Positions 48,334 through 57,269 of a stretch of 64,000 bases of DNA are shown here, one piece after another. The stretch covers positions 62,001 through 126,000 of the forward strand of contig QVIN01000010.1 of NCBI GenBank assembly GCA_003416985.1, written 5' to 3'. The position numbers and the translations under genes were made by a program. The notes under the pieces were generated by a model that had not been told where the DNA came from, made no database searches, and saw only the letters and a program-made list of their open reading frames with translations. Numbering within the stretch: position 1 is the stretch's first letter; every line of letters begins with the position of its first letter. This DNA comes from Duganella sp. BJB480. GTDB lineage: Bacteria; Pseudomonadota; Gammaproteobacteria; Burkholderiales; Burkholderiaceae_D.

Positions 48334-49448
48334 GCCGCGCGCTCCGCCGGCGCCAGCACGCCGGCGTAGGCCCGCAGCGCCGCCTGCGGCGTGTGGTGGG
48401 CGTCGAAATACGCGCGCACGCGGGCGCTGGCCGCCTGCCACGCAGGCGGCGCGCCCATCAGCTGCTGCAGCTGGGCGGCCATGGCGTCCAGGTCGGCCAC
48501 CACGCAGCTGACCGCGCGCCCCTCGTGGCGCGAGCCGTTGTCGAAGAAGCTCACGCTGGGCACGCCGCGCGCCCAGGCCTGCAGGAAGGTGTTGGGGAAG
48601 CCCTCGAACTCGGAGGTGTTGACCAGCACGCGGGCGCCGTCGAACTGGGCGTCGATCTGGGCGTACGGCACGAAGCCGGCCAGCTCCAGGTTGGGCAGCG
48701 CGGCCGCCGCCTGGCGCAGCGCGGCGTCGGCGCCGCCGCCGACCAGGCGAAAGCGCAGCTGCGGCAGGCGCCGCGCCAGCGCCAGCAGCAGCTCGGGGCG
48801 CTTGAGCGGCTTGACCGTGCCGGCCCACAGCACATAGCCGTCGGGGTCGGCGTGCGCGCCGGCCGGCGCCGCGTGGCAGCTGGGCACGATGGTGGCCTGG
48901 CGGCCGTAGCGCGCCAGGCAGTCGCGCTGCTGCGCCGGATTCTGCACCACCACCGCGTCGGCCATGCGCAGGCCGCGCCGGTAGCACCATTTGTCGCGCG
49001 CGTAGCGGATCAGCGGCAGCTGCGGGTAGAAGTCGGCGTCGGAGGCGGCCGCGTAGACGAAGCGGCGGCCGCGCGCGGCGCAGAACTGCGCCACCAGGCC
49101 GGTCAGCATGCCGGAGGCGCGCTGGTAGTAGACGTCGGCGTCGGCCAGCGCCATCGCCTGCCACAGGCGGGTGATGCGCGGATGCACGAAGCGCAGGCCC
49201 GGCAGGCCGCCGTGCGGCGTGTGGGCGCGCAGCACGCGGATGCCGTCGATCTCGGTGTCGGCCGGCTGGCCGTAGTCCATGGTCACCACGGTGACGCGGT
49301 AGCCGGCCTGGCGCAGCGCGCGCGCCAGGATGGTCTGCTGCACCTCGGCGCCGCCGACGGTCTCGATGCTGGTGCTGCCGGAGAGCACCGGATAGATCGC
49401 CGGCGCCACGAAGCACACATGCGGCAACGCCGCCGCCCGCCCGCTCAT
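48330..49448 (-). CDS. Glycosyltransferase family 4, sister copy 2
   Basis: 372 residues, with the same framework as its downstream sister: VCFVAPAIYPVL, TVGGAEVQQTILARALRQAGYRV, DADVYYQRASGMLTGLVAQF, YVLWAGTVKPLKRPELLLALA, VLVNTSEFEGFPNTFLQAWARGVPSVSFFDNGSR. Differences are concentrated in the acceptor-side helices. Overlaps asnB upstream and the other copy downstream as ATGA, so the three genes are translated together. Activity is likely; the donor is not known. Confidence 0.9.
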   Translation of the reverse strand: MSGRAAALPHVCFVAPAIYPVLSGSTSIETVGGAEVQQTILARALRQAGYRVTVVTMDYGQPADTEIDGIRVLRAHTPHGGLPGLRFVHPRITRLWQAMALADADVYYQRASGMLTGLVAQFCAARGRRFVYAAASDADFYPQLPLIRYARDKWCYRRGLRMADAVVVQNPAQQRDCLARYGRQATIVPSCHAAPAGAHADPDGYVLWAGTVKPLKRPELLLALARRLPQLRFRLVGGGADAALRQAAAALPNLELAGFVPYAQIDAQFDGARVLVNTSEFEGFPNTFLQAWARGVPSVSFFDNGSRHEGRAVSCVVADLDAMAAQLQQLMGAPPAWQAASARVRAYFDAHHTPQAALRAYAGVLAPAERAA

Positions 49449-51361
49449 GCCCACCGCTCGTGCCACAGCTGGAACGCCAGCACGCTCCAGACCCGGTTGG
49501 TCATGCGGTCGTCGCCGGCGCGGAACGCCGCCACCGCCGCCGCCACCTGCTCCGGCCGGAAGATGCCCTGCGCGCGCAGCCGCTCCGGCGCCAGGTGCTG
49601 GTCGATCAGGTGCGCCAGGTCGCCGCGCAGCCATTCGCGCAGCGGGATCGCAAAGCCCATCTTGGGCCGTTCGATCAGCTCGCGCGGCACGTATTTGTAC
49701 AGGATGCGGCGCAGCGCGTGCTTGGTGCCGAGCGCGCCGCGGCGCATCGCCAGCGGCAGCCGGAAGGCGAATTCGACGATGCGGTGGTCCAGCAGCGGCT
49801 CGCGCCCCTCGAGGCCGACGGCCATGGTGGTGCGGTCGACCTTGGCCAGCACGTCGCCCGGCAGGTAGTGGTGCAGGTCCCACAGGCCCATCTGATCGGC
49901 CGGCGTGCCCGGATAGTCGTCGGCGCTGGCGCGCACCGGCGCGTAGCCGGCCACCAGCGTGGCCAGCTCGCGCGCGCGCCAGATCGAGAACTTGGCCTCG
50001 TAGGCCTGGCCCAGCGAGCGCGCGCACACCACGTCGCGCAGCTGGATGGCGCGCTCGATCAGGCGGTGGCGCAGCAGGTGGCGCAGGGCGCGCGGCAGCG
50101 GCAGGCGGGTCACCAGGCGGTCGGCGCCGTCGATCGGCAGCAGCGCCAGCAGCGCGCGCAGCGCCGCCAGCAGCGGCGCCGGCAGCGCCGCGCGCTGGCG
50201 CCACTTGGCCAGCATGAAATCGTAGACGCCGTAGCCGCTGAAGCTCTCGTCGCCGCCGTCGGCCGACAGCACCACCGTGACCTGCTCGCCGGCCATGCGC
50301 GAGACCAGGTAGGTGGGCAGGCCGGACGAGTCGAAGAACGGCTCGTCGAACAGCTGGCCCCACTGCGGCAGCAGGTCGCGCGCCTCGTGCGGCTGCATGA
50401 TGCGTTCGGTATGGACGGTGCCCAGGTGCTCGGCCACCTTGCGCGCGTGCGGCGACTCGTCCACCCGCGCCTCGGAAAAGCCGATGGTGAAGGTGTGCAG
50501 CGGCGTGCCGCGGCGCTTTTGCAGCAGCGCCGCCACCAGCGAGGAGTCGACCCCGCCCGACAGGAACACGCCGACCGGCACGTCGGCCACCATGCGCAGC
50601 GCGAAGGCGTCCTCCATCAGCGCCTCGAGCTGGTCGCTCAGTTCCTGCTCGCTGCCCTGCAGCGGCGTCTTGAGCGCGTCCAGCACCGACCAGTAGCGCT
50701 GCAACTGCGGCGCGCCCTGCGGCGCCAGCGTCAGGTGGTGGCCCGGCTCGAGCTTGCTGACCTGGCGGTAGATGCTGCGCGGGGCGTTGATGTAGCCGAA
50801 CTGCAGGTACTCGGCCAGCGCCTGCTGGTCGATGGCCGGGGTCCACTGGCCGAACTGGCGCAGCGCCTTGAGCTCGGAGGCGAACCACAGCGTCTCGCCG
50901 TCCCAGCCGTAGTACAGCGGCTTGACGCCGAGGCGGTCGCGCAGCAGGTGCAGCGTGCGCGTGGCGCGGTCCCACAGCGCGATGGCGAACATGCCGATGA
51001 AGCGGTCGACCGCCGCCATGCCCCACTGGCGGAAGGCCGCCAGCACCACCTCGGAGTCGCCGCTGCCCTTGAAGTGATGGCCCAGCGCCTCGAGCTCGGG
51101 GCGGATCGCGGCGAAGTTGTAGACCTCGCCGTTGAAGGCCATGACGACCTGGCCGTCCTCGGACACCATGGGCTGGTGGCCGTTGCTCGACAGATCGAGG
51201 ATGGACAGCCGGGTCTGGCCCAGGCCGACGCCGGCGTCACGCAGCCAGGTGCCCTGGTCGTTGGGGCCGCGGTGGCGCAGCGCGCCGACCGCCAGCTCCA
51301 GGTCGGCCGCCAGGCGCGGGTGGCGCCCGGCGCGATCCACATACCCTGCAATTCCACACAT
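49445..51361 (-). CDS. asnB: Asparagine synthase (glutamine-hydrolysing) family protein
   Basis: 638 residues. Catalytic Cys at position 2 (MCGIAGYVDR), GATase landmarks HRGPNDQG and FNGEVYNF, and a synthase domain with PP-loop SGGVDSS at 268-274, GFSEARVDESP and SADGGDESFSGYG. All catalytic features are intact. In exosortase loci such enzymes are frequent and probably amidate a sugar acid or surface component instead of making asparagine (inference). ATG at 51361 is preceded by AAGGT; a hairpin separates it from epsI. First gene of the downstream sugar-assembly group. Confidence 0.93.
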   Translation of the reverse strand: MCGIAGYVDRAGRHPRLAADLELAVGALRHRGPNDQGTWLRDAGVGLGQTRLSILDLSSNGHQPMVSEDGQVVMAFNGEVYNFAAIRPELEALGHHFKGSGDSEVVLAAFRQWGMAAVDRFIGMFAIALWDRATRTLHLLRDRLGVKPLYYGWDGETLWFASELKALRQFGQWTPAIDQQALAEYLQFGYINAPRSIYRQVSKLEPGHHLTLAPQGAPQLQRYWSVLDALKTPLQGSEQELSDQLEALMEDAFALRMVADVPVGVFLSGGVDSSLVAALLQKRRGTPLHTFTIGFSEARVDESPHARKVAEHLGTVHTERIMQPHEARDLLPQWGQLFDEPFFDSSGLPTYLVSRMAGEQVTVVLSADGGDESFSGYGVYDFMLAKWRQRAALPAPLLAALRALLALLPIDGADRLVTRLPLPRALRHLLRHRLIERAIQLRDVVCARSLGQAYEAKFSIWRARELATLVAGYAPVRASADDYPGTPADQMGLWDLHHYLPGDVLAKVDRTTMAVGLEGREPLLDHRIVEFAFRLPLAMRRGALGTKHALRRILYKYVPRELIERPKMGFAIPLREWLRGDLAHLIDQHLAPERLRAQGIFRPEQVAAAVAAFRAGDDRMTNRVWSVLAFQLWHERWA

Positions 51362-51403
51362 TGACGCTTACCTTGTGATTTGTGATGTGATTGAAAAGAA
51401 ACC

Positions 51404-51422
51404 GGGCCGCCGGCGGCGGCCC
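51404..51422 (-). terminator. Hairpin between epsI and asnB, probable partial terminator
   Basis: GGGCCGCC and GGCGGCCC form an eight-base stem with a three-base GGC centre; on the minus-strand RNA a TTTCTTTTC run follows. It lies just after the epsI stop and could limit read-through into the asnB-glycosyltransferase group. Confidence 0.5.
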
Positions 51423-51428
51423 GCCACG

Positions 51429-52130
51429 CTAGCGCAACACCGCTTGCGGGCTGGCGCCCAGCAGCTGGGTCACGGCGCGCCGGTCGACCCGCGCCATCAG
51501 GTCGTTGAGGAAGGCGGTCTGCTGGGCGTAGCCCTGCTCGGCGTCGGGGGTGATGTTGGACACGCGCACCAGCATGCCGTCCGGGATCACGCCGGCGAAC
51601 GAGTACTTGATCTGCACCATCAGCCGCTCGATCCGGCCCATGACCACCTCGTCGCCCATGGTGAACCAGTAGGTCACCGGCTCGGTGCGCTGGCCGGCCA
51701 CCGCGAACATGCGCGTCACCGGCACCTGGTGGTGCTGCACCGAGATCACGTCGCTGCGCAGGCCGCGGATCTCGAAGCCCTGGGCGCCGTAGCACACCTC
51801 CTGCCGGTGCGCCTTCAGGTCCTGGGTCTGGGCCGAGCCGTAGGTGATGGTCAGCATGATGGCCTGGCCGTCGCCGTTGCGGTAGGTGCGGCTGAGCACC
51901 TGGTCGTAGATCTTGTCCGAGATCGCCTGGGCGCCGGCGTTGGGCGCCACGCTGGCGGCCGCCTCGCGGTCCAGCGTCCAGTCGCCGAAGGCGGCCGGGA
52001 TCATGGCCTCCAGGTCGACCTTGGCGCGGGTGTCGGCGATCTTCATCGTCGGCGTCAGCCAGCGGGCGGCGCCGGCGCCGGTCACCATGCACAGCGCCAG
52101 CACGGCGCTGGTCACCACGGTCTTGCTCAT
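51429..52130 (-). CDS. epsI: Exosortase-associated protein EpsI (B-type)
   Basis: 233 residues: one N-terminal helix (about 5-22) and a periplasmic domain with MIPAAFGDWTLD, YRNGDGQAIMLTITYGSAQTQDLKAH, EVCYGAQGFEI and VTYWFTMGDEVV. These are the conserved EpsI strings; the protein works with exosortase in many EPS-type systems. In some bacteria EpsI is fused to the exosortase, here they are separate but overlap by four bases (ATGA). Exact biochemical role unknown, likely in sorting or glycan transfer at the periplasmic face. Confidence 0.93.
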   Translation of the reverse strand: MSKTVVTSAVLALCMVTGAGAARWLTPTMKIADTRAKVDLEAMIPAAFGDWTLDREAAASVAPNAGAQAISDKIYDQVLSRTYRNGDGQAIMLTITYGSAQTQDLKAHRQEVCYGAQGFEIRGLRSDVISVQHHQVPVTRMFAVAGQRTEPVTYWFTMGDEVVMGRIERLMVQIKYSFAGVIPDGMLVRVSNITPDAEQGYAQQTAFLNDLMARVDRRAVTQLLGASPQAVLR

Positions 52131-53026
52131 GGCCGGCCTCCGTCGTGGCGGCGCGCGCGCCGCTTGACCATCCATTGCAGGAAGGTGTCGACCCCGAGGA
52201 TCAGCGACAGCGCGCTGACGAACAGCACCATGCCGGCGAAGCCGTGCAGGAAGCCCTGGCCGGCGGCGTCGCCGAAATAATAGGTGATCAGCGTGAGCAC
52301 GATCACCCGGATCACGTTGGCGGTAAACGAGATCGGCACGATCAGCAGCGCGATGCCGATGTTGCGCAGCGCCGAGGTGTGGCGCACCACGTTCAGGTAG
52401 AACAGGCCCAGCGACTCGAGCGTGAGGAAGGTCTGCAGGCCGGCGCAGGCGTCGGCCACCAGCAGCTGGTACTGGCCGATCTGCAGGATCACGCCGGTGC
52501 GGGCGATCGGGTAGCCGGCCCAGAACAGCAGGTGCTCGACGACATACGAGACCGCCATCTTCATCGGCATGGTCAGCATGCTCACCAGCGCGCCCGGCAG
52601 CGGTATCATGAACAGCATGAAGAAGAACGGGAACCACAGCTGCGCGAGGGCGCCGCCGCCGCGCTTGACCAGCAGGACCCCGGCCAGCACGCAGATGAAG
52701 GCGGCCAGCTCGAACAGCGCGATCTGCTGCGAACGGCCCAGCACGTACATCAGCAGGCCGGCCGCGAACAGCGGCCAGCCCAGCGCGTGGCCGCCGGCGC
52801 CGGCGCTGCGCGCCATCATGGCCGGCCAGCCGCGGTAGAGCAGCCACAGCGACAAGGCCAGGATCACCGGGCCGTGCGCCTGGTCCTCGGTCGACCAGAC
52901 GCCGCGGAACAGGTCGACGAAGGTCGGCACGAACAGCAGCAGCAGGCCGGCCAGCGGCAGCAGCCATTCCGGCCTGGCCAGCGGGCGCAGGCCGGCGGCG
53001 GGCGGAGAGTTACTCATCTCCAGCAT
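52127..53026 (-). CDS. xrtB: Exosortase B
   Basis: 299 residues with about eight membrane helices. Transpeptidase-like enzyme that recognises the PEP-CTERM tail of exported proteins. Active-site residues are all in place: Cys194 in VADACAGLQTF, Arg240 in ANVIRVIVLT and His261 in GFLHGFAGM. 'ACAGL' in place of 'ACSGL' is typical of the B type. The ATG at 53026 overlaps the epsG stop (TGATG). Likely clients encoded here are the PEP-CTERM proteins at 947, 12882, 16867 and 19678. Confidence 0.95.
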   Translation of the reverse strand: MLEMSNSPPAAGLRPLARPEWLLPLAGLLLLFVPTFVDLFRGVWSTEDQAHGPVILALSLWLLYRGWPAMMARSAGAGGHALGWPLFAAGLLMYVLGRSQQIALFELAAFICVLAGVLLVKRGGGALAQLWFPFFFMLFMIPLPGALVSMLTMPMKMAVSYVVEHLLFWAGYPIARTGVILQIGQYQLLVADACAGLQTFLTLESLGLFYLNVVRHTSALRNIGIALLIVPISFTANVIRVIVLTLITYYFGDAAGQGFLHGFAGMVLFVSALSLILGVDTFLQWMVKRRARRHDGGRP

Positions 53027-53901
53027 CAAAAGTCCACCAGCACCGAGCCGACCACCTGGACGCCGGCCTGGCTGAGCTGCTCGTTCATGGCGCCGATCTC
53101 GGCCAGCATGGTCTTGTGGCGGCGCGCCACCAGCAGCACGCCGCCGGTGCGCATCGCCACGGCCAGCGCGTCGGCGCCCTGCTCGAACGGCGCGACGTCG
53201 TACAGCACCACGTCATAGCGCGCCTCGAGCTGGGTGGCGAGGCTGCCGAAGCCGGGACGGCTGAGCATTTCCTGCGGATTGGGCGGCAGCGTGCCGGCCG
53301 CCAGCACCGACAGGTCGATGAAGGAGTCGATCTTGGTGACGGCGTCCTGGCCGGCGCGGCCGGCCAGGATGTCGGACAGGCCGCTGCGCGAGCTCAGGTC
53401 GAAGATCTGCTGCTGCTGCGGCGCGCGCAGGTTGGCGTCGACCAGCAGGGTCTGCTCGCCCAGCTGGGAGAACACCACCGCCAGGTTGGCCGCGAACAGG
53501 CTGGCGCCGTCGCCGTCGCCGATCTCGACGATCGTCAGCGCCTTGCGGCCGCGGGCGAACCAGCGCAGCATCAGCTGGCTGCGGATGGCGCGCAGCTGCT
53601 CGACCTGGTGGCTGAACGGCTGGTAGGCCGCCACCAGCTTGGGCGAGAACTTGCCCTCGCCGGCCTGCAGGTAGGGGTAGTCGAACTGGCGCGCCAGCAC
53701 CTGCTGGATATCGGCCTCGGTGATCAGGCCCAGGCGCTGGGCCGCCTCGCCGAAGCGGATGCCCAGCTCTTTTTGCATGCGCAGCACGCGTTCGGCGTTT
53801 TCCGGCGTGATCTTGCCCGATTCGAGCAACAGGCCGCCGATGCTCGAATCGGTGCCGCGCGGCGCGCCGGGGGTGGCCACCGGATGGACGGGAGCGTTCA
53901 T
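53026..53901 (-). CDS. epsG: Chain-length tyrosine-kinase-like protein EpsG, P-loop degenerate
   Basis: 291 residues. N-terminal MshEN-like module (about 20-80: IGGLLLESGKI, LGLITEADIQQVLARQ) followed by a BY-kinase-like domain. Walker A' LLVDANLR (Asp155) and Walker B LYDVAPFEQGADA are present, but the P-loop reads EIGDGDGASLFAAN: the basic residue that should sit before Ser is Ala133, so ATP binding may be weakened or lost. No C-terminal tyrosine cluster. Works with EpsF in setting chain length. The ATG at 53901 has AGAGGA upstream. EpsG call is firm; kinase activity is doubtful. Confidence 0.88.
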   Translation of the reverse strand: MNAPVHPVATPGAPRGTDSSIGGLLLESGKITPENAERVLRMQKELGIRFGEAAQRLGLITEADIQQVLARQFDYPYLQAGEGKFSPKLVAAYQPFSHQVEQLRAIRSQLMLRWFARGRKALTIVEIGDGDGASLFAANLAVVFSQLGEQTLLVDANLRAPQQQQIFDLSSRSGLSDILAGRAGQDAVTKIDSFIDLSVLAAGTLPPNPQEMLSRPGFGSLATQLEARYDVVLYDVAPFEQGADALAVAMRTGGVLLVARRHKTMLAEIGAMNEQLSQAGVQVVGSVLVDF

Positions 53902-53912
53902 AGTTTTTCCTC

Positions 53913-55316
53913 TTAATTCAGACGCAAGGCGCGCGGCGCCAACAGTTTTTTCAAGCCCGACGGCTTGCGCTTGGTGGCGTTCCATTCGATCACGCCGAAC
54001 ACCGGAATGTCCAGCGCCTCGGCCAGGTCGGCCTCCGAGCGCACCCGGCGGTCCAGCATTTCGCTCAGCAACGCCAGGCCCAGGCCCAGGAAGCCGCCCA
54101 GCACCACCGACAGCAGGGTGTTGAGCACCACCCGCGGGCCGGACGGCTCGATCGGCGCCACGGCCGGGTTCAGCAGGGCGATGTCGGACTGCTCGGACTG
54201 GCTCTCGATGCGGGTCTGGGCGAAGCGCTGCGAGGTGGCGTCGAAGGCGCGCTGGGCGCTTTCGACATCCTTGGCCAGCACGTTGAGCTCGTCGCGGGTG
54301 CGGTTCAGCTCGAGCACCTTCTTCTTCTGCGCCTCCAGCGCGCTGCGCACCTCGGCCTCGCGCCGGCGCAGGATGGCGGCGTTGTTGCCGACGCTGTTGG
54401 AGGTGGTGCGCACCGCGTTGGCCAGATCGCTGCGCAGCTTGTCCACCTCGGCCTTGGCGCTCTGGTATTGCGGATGGTTGTGCTCGAGGCGCTGGCCCAG
54501 CTCGGCCAGCTTGGCCTCGGCCGCGCCCAGGCCGACCTTCAGGTTCTGCACCAGCGGATTGCCGGCCACGTCGGGCGAATCCTGGCCGCCGCTGGCCATG
54601 CCGGCGCGCGAGCTGGCCTCCATCAGCTGGCCCTGGGCCCCCACCAGCTGGGCCGACAGGTCGTTGAGGCGGTTGCTTTCGACGTCCAGGCGGTTGTCGA
54701 CGCTGACGATGCCGTTCTCCTGCTGGTATTTGGACAGGCGGGCCTGGCTGGCCTCGACGTTATCGCGCAGCAATTTCAACTGGTCGTTGAAATACGCCGC
54801 GGCCTTTTTCATCGGCTCGACCTTGAGCTGGATGCTCACCTTCTGGTATTCGTCGGCGAAGGCGTTGGCGATGGCGGCCACGAACACCGGGTCGGCGCCC
54901 TTGAAGCTGATCTCCACCACGCTGCTCTCGCGGGCCGGCACGATGTCGAGTTTTTTCAGCAGCAGGTCGGCCAGCCAGTCGCGCACCGTGCCCTTGCCGC
55001 CGGAGGACTCCTTGAACTGTTCCTGGACGGCGGCGTTCTTGTCCAGCCCCAGCTGGTCGACCACGCGCAGCGCGACGTTCTTGCTGCCGATGATGTCGAC
55101 CTGGGTGGCGACATAGCCGGGCAGCAGCTGGCCCGGCATGGTGATGCCGGTGACCGGGTCCACGCCCTTGGCGTTGACCAGCACCGAGGCGGTGGCCTTG
55201 TAGGTCTTGGGCAGCATCAGGCTGACCGTCAGCGTGCACAACACGGTGGTGAACAAGGCGGCCAGGATGATCCATTTGCGCGCTTGCAGGATGAGGAGGA
55301 ACTGGGACAAATTCAT
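53913..55316 (-). CDS. epsF: Chain-length determinant protein EpsF (Wzz-type)
   Basis: 467 residues. Membrane helices at about 14-35 and 405-425 flank a long periplasmic part with the Wzz domain at the start (VLVNAKGVDPVTGITMPGQ) and an extended coiled coil (about 190-390). Polysaccharide co-polymerase that fixes chain length with EpsG, whose gene starts eleven bases downstream. The short C-terminus is basic and lacks a kinase domain, as in other split Wzc systems. Complete in length and topology. Confidence 0.94.
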   Translation of the reverse strand: MNLSQFLLILQARKWIILAALFTTVLCTLTVSLMLPKTYKATASVLVNAKGVDPVTGITMPGQLLPGYVATQVDIIGSKNVALRVVDQLGLDKNAAVQEQFKESSGGKGTVRDWLADLLLKKLDIVPARESSVVEISFKGADPVFVAAIANAFADEYQKVSIQLKVEPMKKAAAYFNDQLKLLRDNVEASQARLSKYQQENGIVSVDNRLDVESNRLNDLSAQLVGAQGQLMEASSRAGMASGGQDSPDVAGNPLVQNLKVGLGAAEAKLAELGQRLEHNHPQYQSAKAEVDKLRSDLANAVRTTSNSVGNNAAILRRREAEVRSALEAQKKKVLELNRTRDELNVLAKDVESAQRAFDATSQRFAQTRIESQSEQSDIALLNPAVAPIEPSGPRVVLNTLLSVVLGGFLGLGLALLSEMLDRRVRSEADLAEALDIPVFGVIEWNATKRKPSGLKKLLAPRALRLN

Positions 55317-55368
55317 GATGAGACTCTCGGTGTGGTTCGCGGGCCGGGGCGCGGCGCTCCGCCTAAGG

Positions 55369-56157
55369 TTAGAACAGGCTTTCCTTGACGTAGACGACGT
55401 CGTCGGTCTGCACCAGGTCGTCCTGCTTGACGTCGATCACCTGCTGCTTGCCGTTGGCGTCGCGGCGCTTGATGATCAGGCCGCGCTCGGTGCCGCGCGC
55501 GGTCAGGCCGCCGCCGGTCGACAGCGCCTGCAGCACCGTCATGCCGCGCTCCAGCCGGAACGGACCGGGACGCTGCACCTCGCCGTAGATGTAGAAGCGC
55601 GGCGCCCGCTCGACGTACAGCACGTCGTTGGCCGACAGCTCGAAGTCGTTGGCCAGCTGGCCGCTGCGCACCATGCCGACCACGTCGATGCTTTCCTTGG
55701 TGGTGGCGCCGTTGCGCTTGCGGATCAGCGAGACCGTGTCGCTGCCCTCGGGGGCGATGCCGCCGGCCAGCGCCAGCAGGTCGAGCACGCTGCGGCGGCC
55801 CTCGATCGGATAACGGCCGGGGCGGTTGACCTGGCCCAGCACCGACACCTGCTGGTTCTGGATCTGGGTGATCAGGATGTTGACCTGGGCCTTGCGCAGG
55901 AAACCGCCGCTCTCGAGCAGGCCGCCGAGCTTTTTCTCGGCGCCGGCGCTGGTCAGGCCGCCGATCTCGACCGGCCCCAGCAGCGGAAAGGTGACGGTGC
56001 CGGCGTCGCTGACGCGGGTCTCGGTGGTCAGGTCGGGGTTGTTGTACACGGTGATCTTGAGCACGTCGCCCGGTCCCAGCACGGCGTCGGCGGCGGCGCT
56101 GCCCACCGCCGACAACAGGGCCAGCGCGGCCAGCCACTTCATCAGTTTTTTCATCAT
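55369..56157 (-). CDS. epsE: Polysaccharide export protein EpsE (Wza-type)
   Basis: 262 residues. Signal peptide to about residue 23 (SAAA), no lipobox Cys; poly-export domain VLGPGDVLKITVYNNPDLTTE and FPLLGPVEIGGL, then two SLBB-type repeats (VSVLGQVNRPGRYPIEG; FYIYGEVQRPGPFRL). It would form the outer-membrane or periplasmic exit of the pathway. Full length for the EpsE group, but the absence of a lipidation Cys differs from Wza. Spaced 52 bases before epsF and 33 after epsD. Second in the epsD operon. Confidence 0.93.
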   Translation of the reverse strand: MMKKLMKWLAALALLSAVGSAAADAVLGPGDVLKITVYNNPDLTTETRVSDAGTVTFPLLGPVEIGGLTSAGAEKKLGGLLESGGFLRKAQVNILITQIQNQQVSVLGQVNRPGRYPIEGRRSVLDLLALAGGIAPEGSDTVSLIRKRNGATTKESIDVVGMVRSGQLANDFELSANDVLYVERAPRFYIYGEVQRPGPFRLERGMTVLQALSTGGGLTARGTERGLIIKRRDANGKQQVIDVKQDDLVQTDDVVYVKESLF

Positions 56158-56190
56158 ATCGTTACCTCAAGCTAATTGGGAATGGCGGGG

Positions 56191-57138
56191 TTATTTCAGG
56201 CCGGCGACGCCGCGCGCCTGGGTGTCGTCCTTGCTGGCGTCGGCGGCCGGCGCCTTGGCCCCGTCCTTGTCGGCCTTGGGCTGCTCGGCCGGGGCGTTGC
56301 CGTTCAGGTAGACGATCTTGGCGGCCGCGCGCAGGCGCTTCAGCTCGGCATCCGCCACCTCCTTGTTCTTCTTGTTGAACAGGAATTGCTCGATCTGCGG
56401 CGTGGCCTGCTCCAGCGTCACCGGGGCGTCGCGCACCTCGGCGATCGTCACCAGCACGCTGCGCTCGCCCTCGCGGATGATGAACAACGCCCCCTTCGGC
56501 AGGCTCAGCAGCTTAGCCGACAGCTCCGGCGCCAGCTCCGCGCTGTTGCGCGAGAGCTGGGCCCGGACATATTTGACCTGGTGCTGATCCATCCACGCGG
56601 CCGCCTCGTCGAGCGTCTTGGCGCCGTCGATGGCGGCCTTGAGCTGCGGGTCCAGCTCCTTGCTGGCCAGCACCAGCTGGCGCAGCTCGAACTGCTTGCG
56701 GTTGCTGAAGAACTCGGGATGCTGGCTGAAATACTGCTCGACCTCGGCCTTGGCCGGCTTGGCCGGGGCGCCGATCTTCTTCTGCATATAGGCCTGGGCG
56801 ATGATCAGCGCCTTGGCGCGCTCGATCGCCTGCACCACCTTGGGATCGCGCTCCACCTTGTCCTGCAGCGCCTGGTTGAGCACCAGCTGGCGGTCGATCA
56901 GCGACTCCAGCAGCTGCTTGCTGGCGGCGGCCTGCTGGGCCTGCGGAACGTTGGCGCGCTGCAGCTCCTCGTTCAGCTGCAGCACCGTCACCTCCTCGCC
57001 GTTGACGCTGGCCAGCGCCTGGCCCGGCTTGGACTCCTTGCCGCCGCAGCCGGCCAGGCCGGCCGCCACCAGCGCCAGCACCAGCACAGGGCGGCGCGCC
57101 GCCGTCAGGGAAAAGCCTGCTTTGTTGATCTGATTCAA
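56191..57138 (-). CDS. epsD: Peptidyl-prolyl isomerase-like lipoprotein EpsD
   Basis: 315 residues starting at TTG, with a GAGGA ribosome site nine bases upstream; no ATG is available. Lipoprotein signal with AGLAGC (Cys31). SurA/PrsA-like N-terminal helices (VTVLQLNEELQRANVP, LLESLIDRQLVLNQAL) and a parvulin-like region (ARAQLSRNSAELAPEL, SLPKGALFIIREGERSVLVTIAEV) where catalytic His residues are not clear. Ends in a low-complexity Lys/Asp/Ala tail. First gene of the epsD-epsI operon. Probable chaperone for exported Eps proteins. Confidence 0.9.
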   Translation of the reverse strand: MNQINKAGFSLTAARRPVLVLALVAAGLAGCGGKESKPGQALASVNGEEVTVLQLNEELQRANVPQAQQAAASKQLLESLIDRQLVLNQALQDKVERDPKVVQAIERAKALIIAQAYMQKKIGAPAKPAKAEVEQYFSQHPEFFSNRKQFELRQLVLASKELDPQLKAAIDGAKTLDEAAAWMDQHQVKYVRAQLSRNSAELAPELSAKLLSLPKGALFIIREGERSVLVTIAEVRDAPVTLEQATPQIEQFLFNKKNKEVADAELKRLRAAAKIVYLNGNAPAEQPKADKDGAKAPAADASKDDTQARGVAGLK

Positions 57139-57269
57139 ATTGATATCCTCGGTTGTCCTGGTGGCGCCCGCCTGTCGCGGCCGGCCGTCGGCGTCGGCCG
57201 CGCCGGCGCCGCCAACAATAAAAAAAACACAATAGGTATTAACAAAACCCTACAAATATCAGCGACGAA

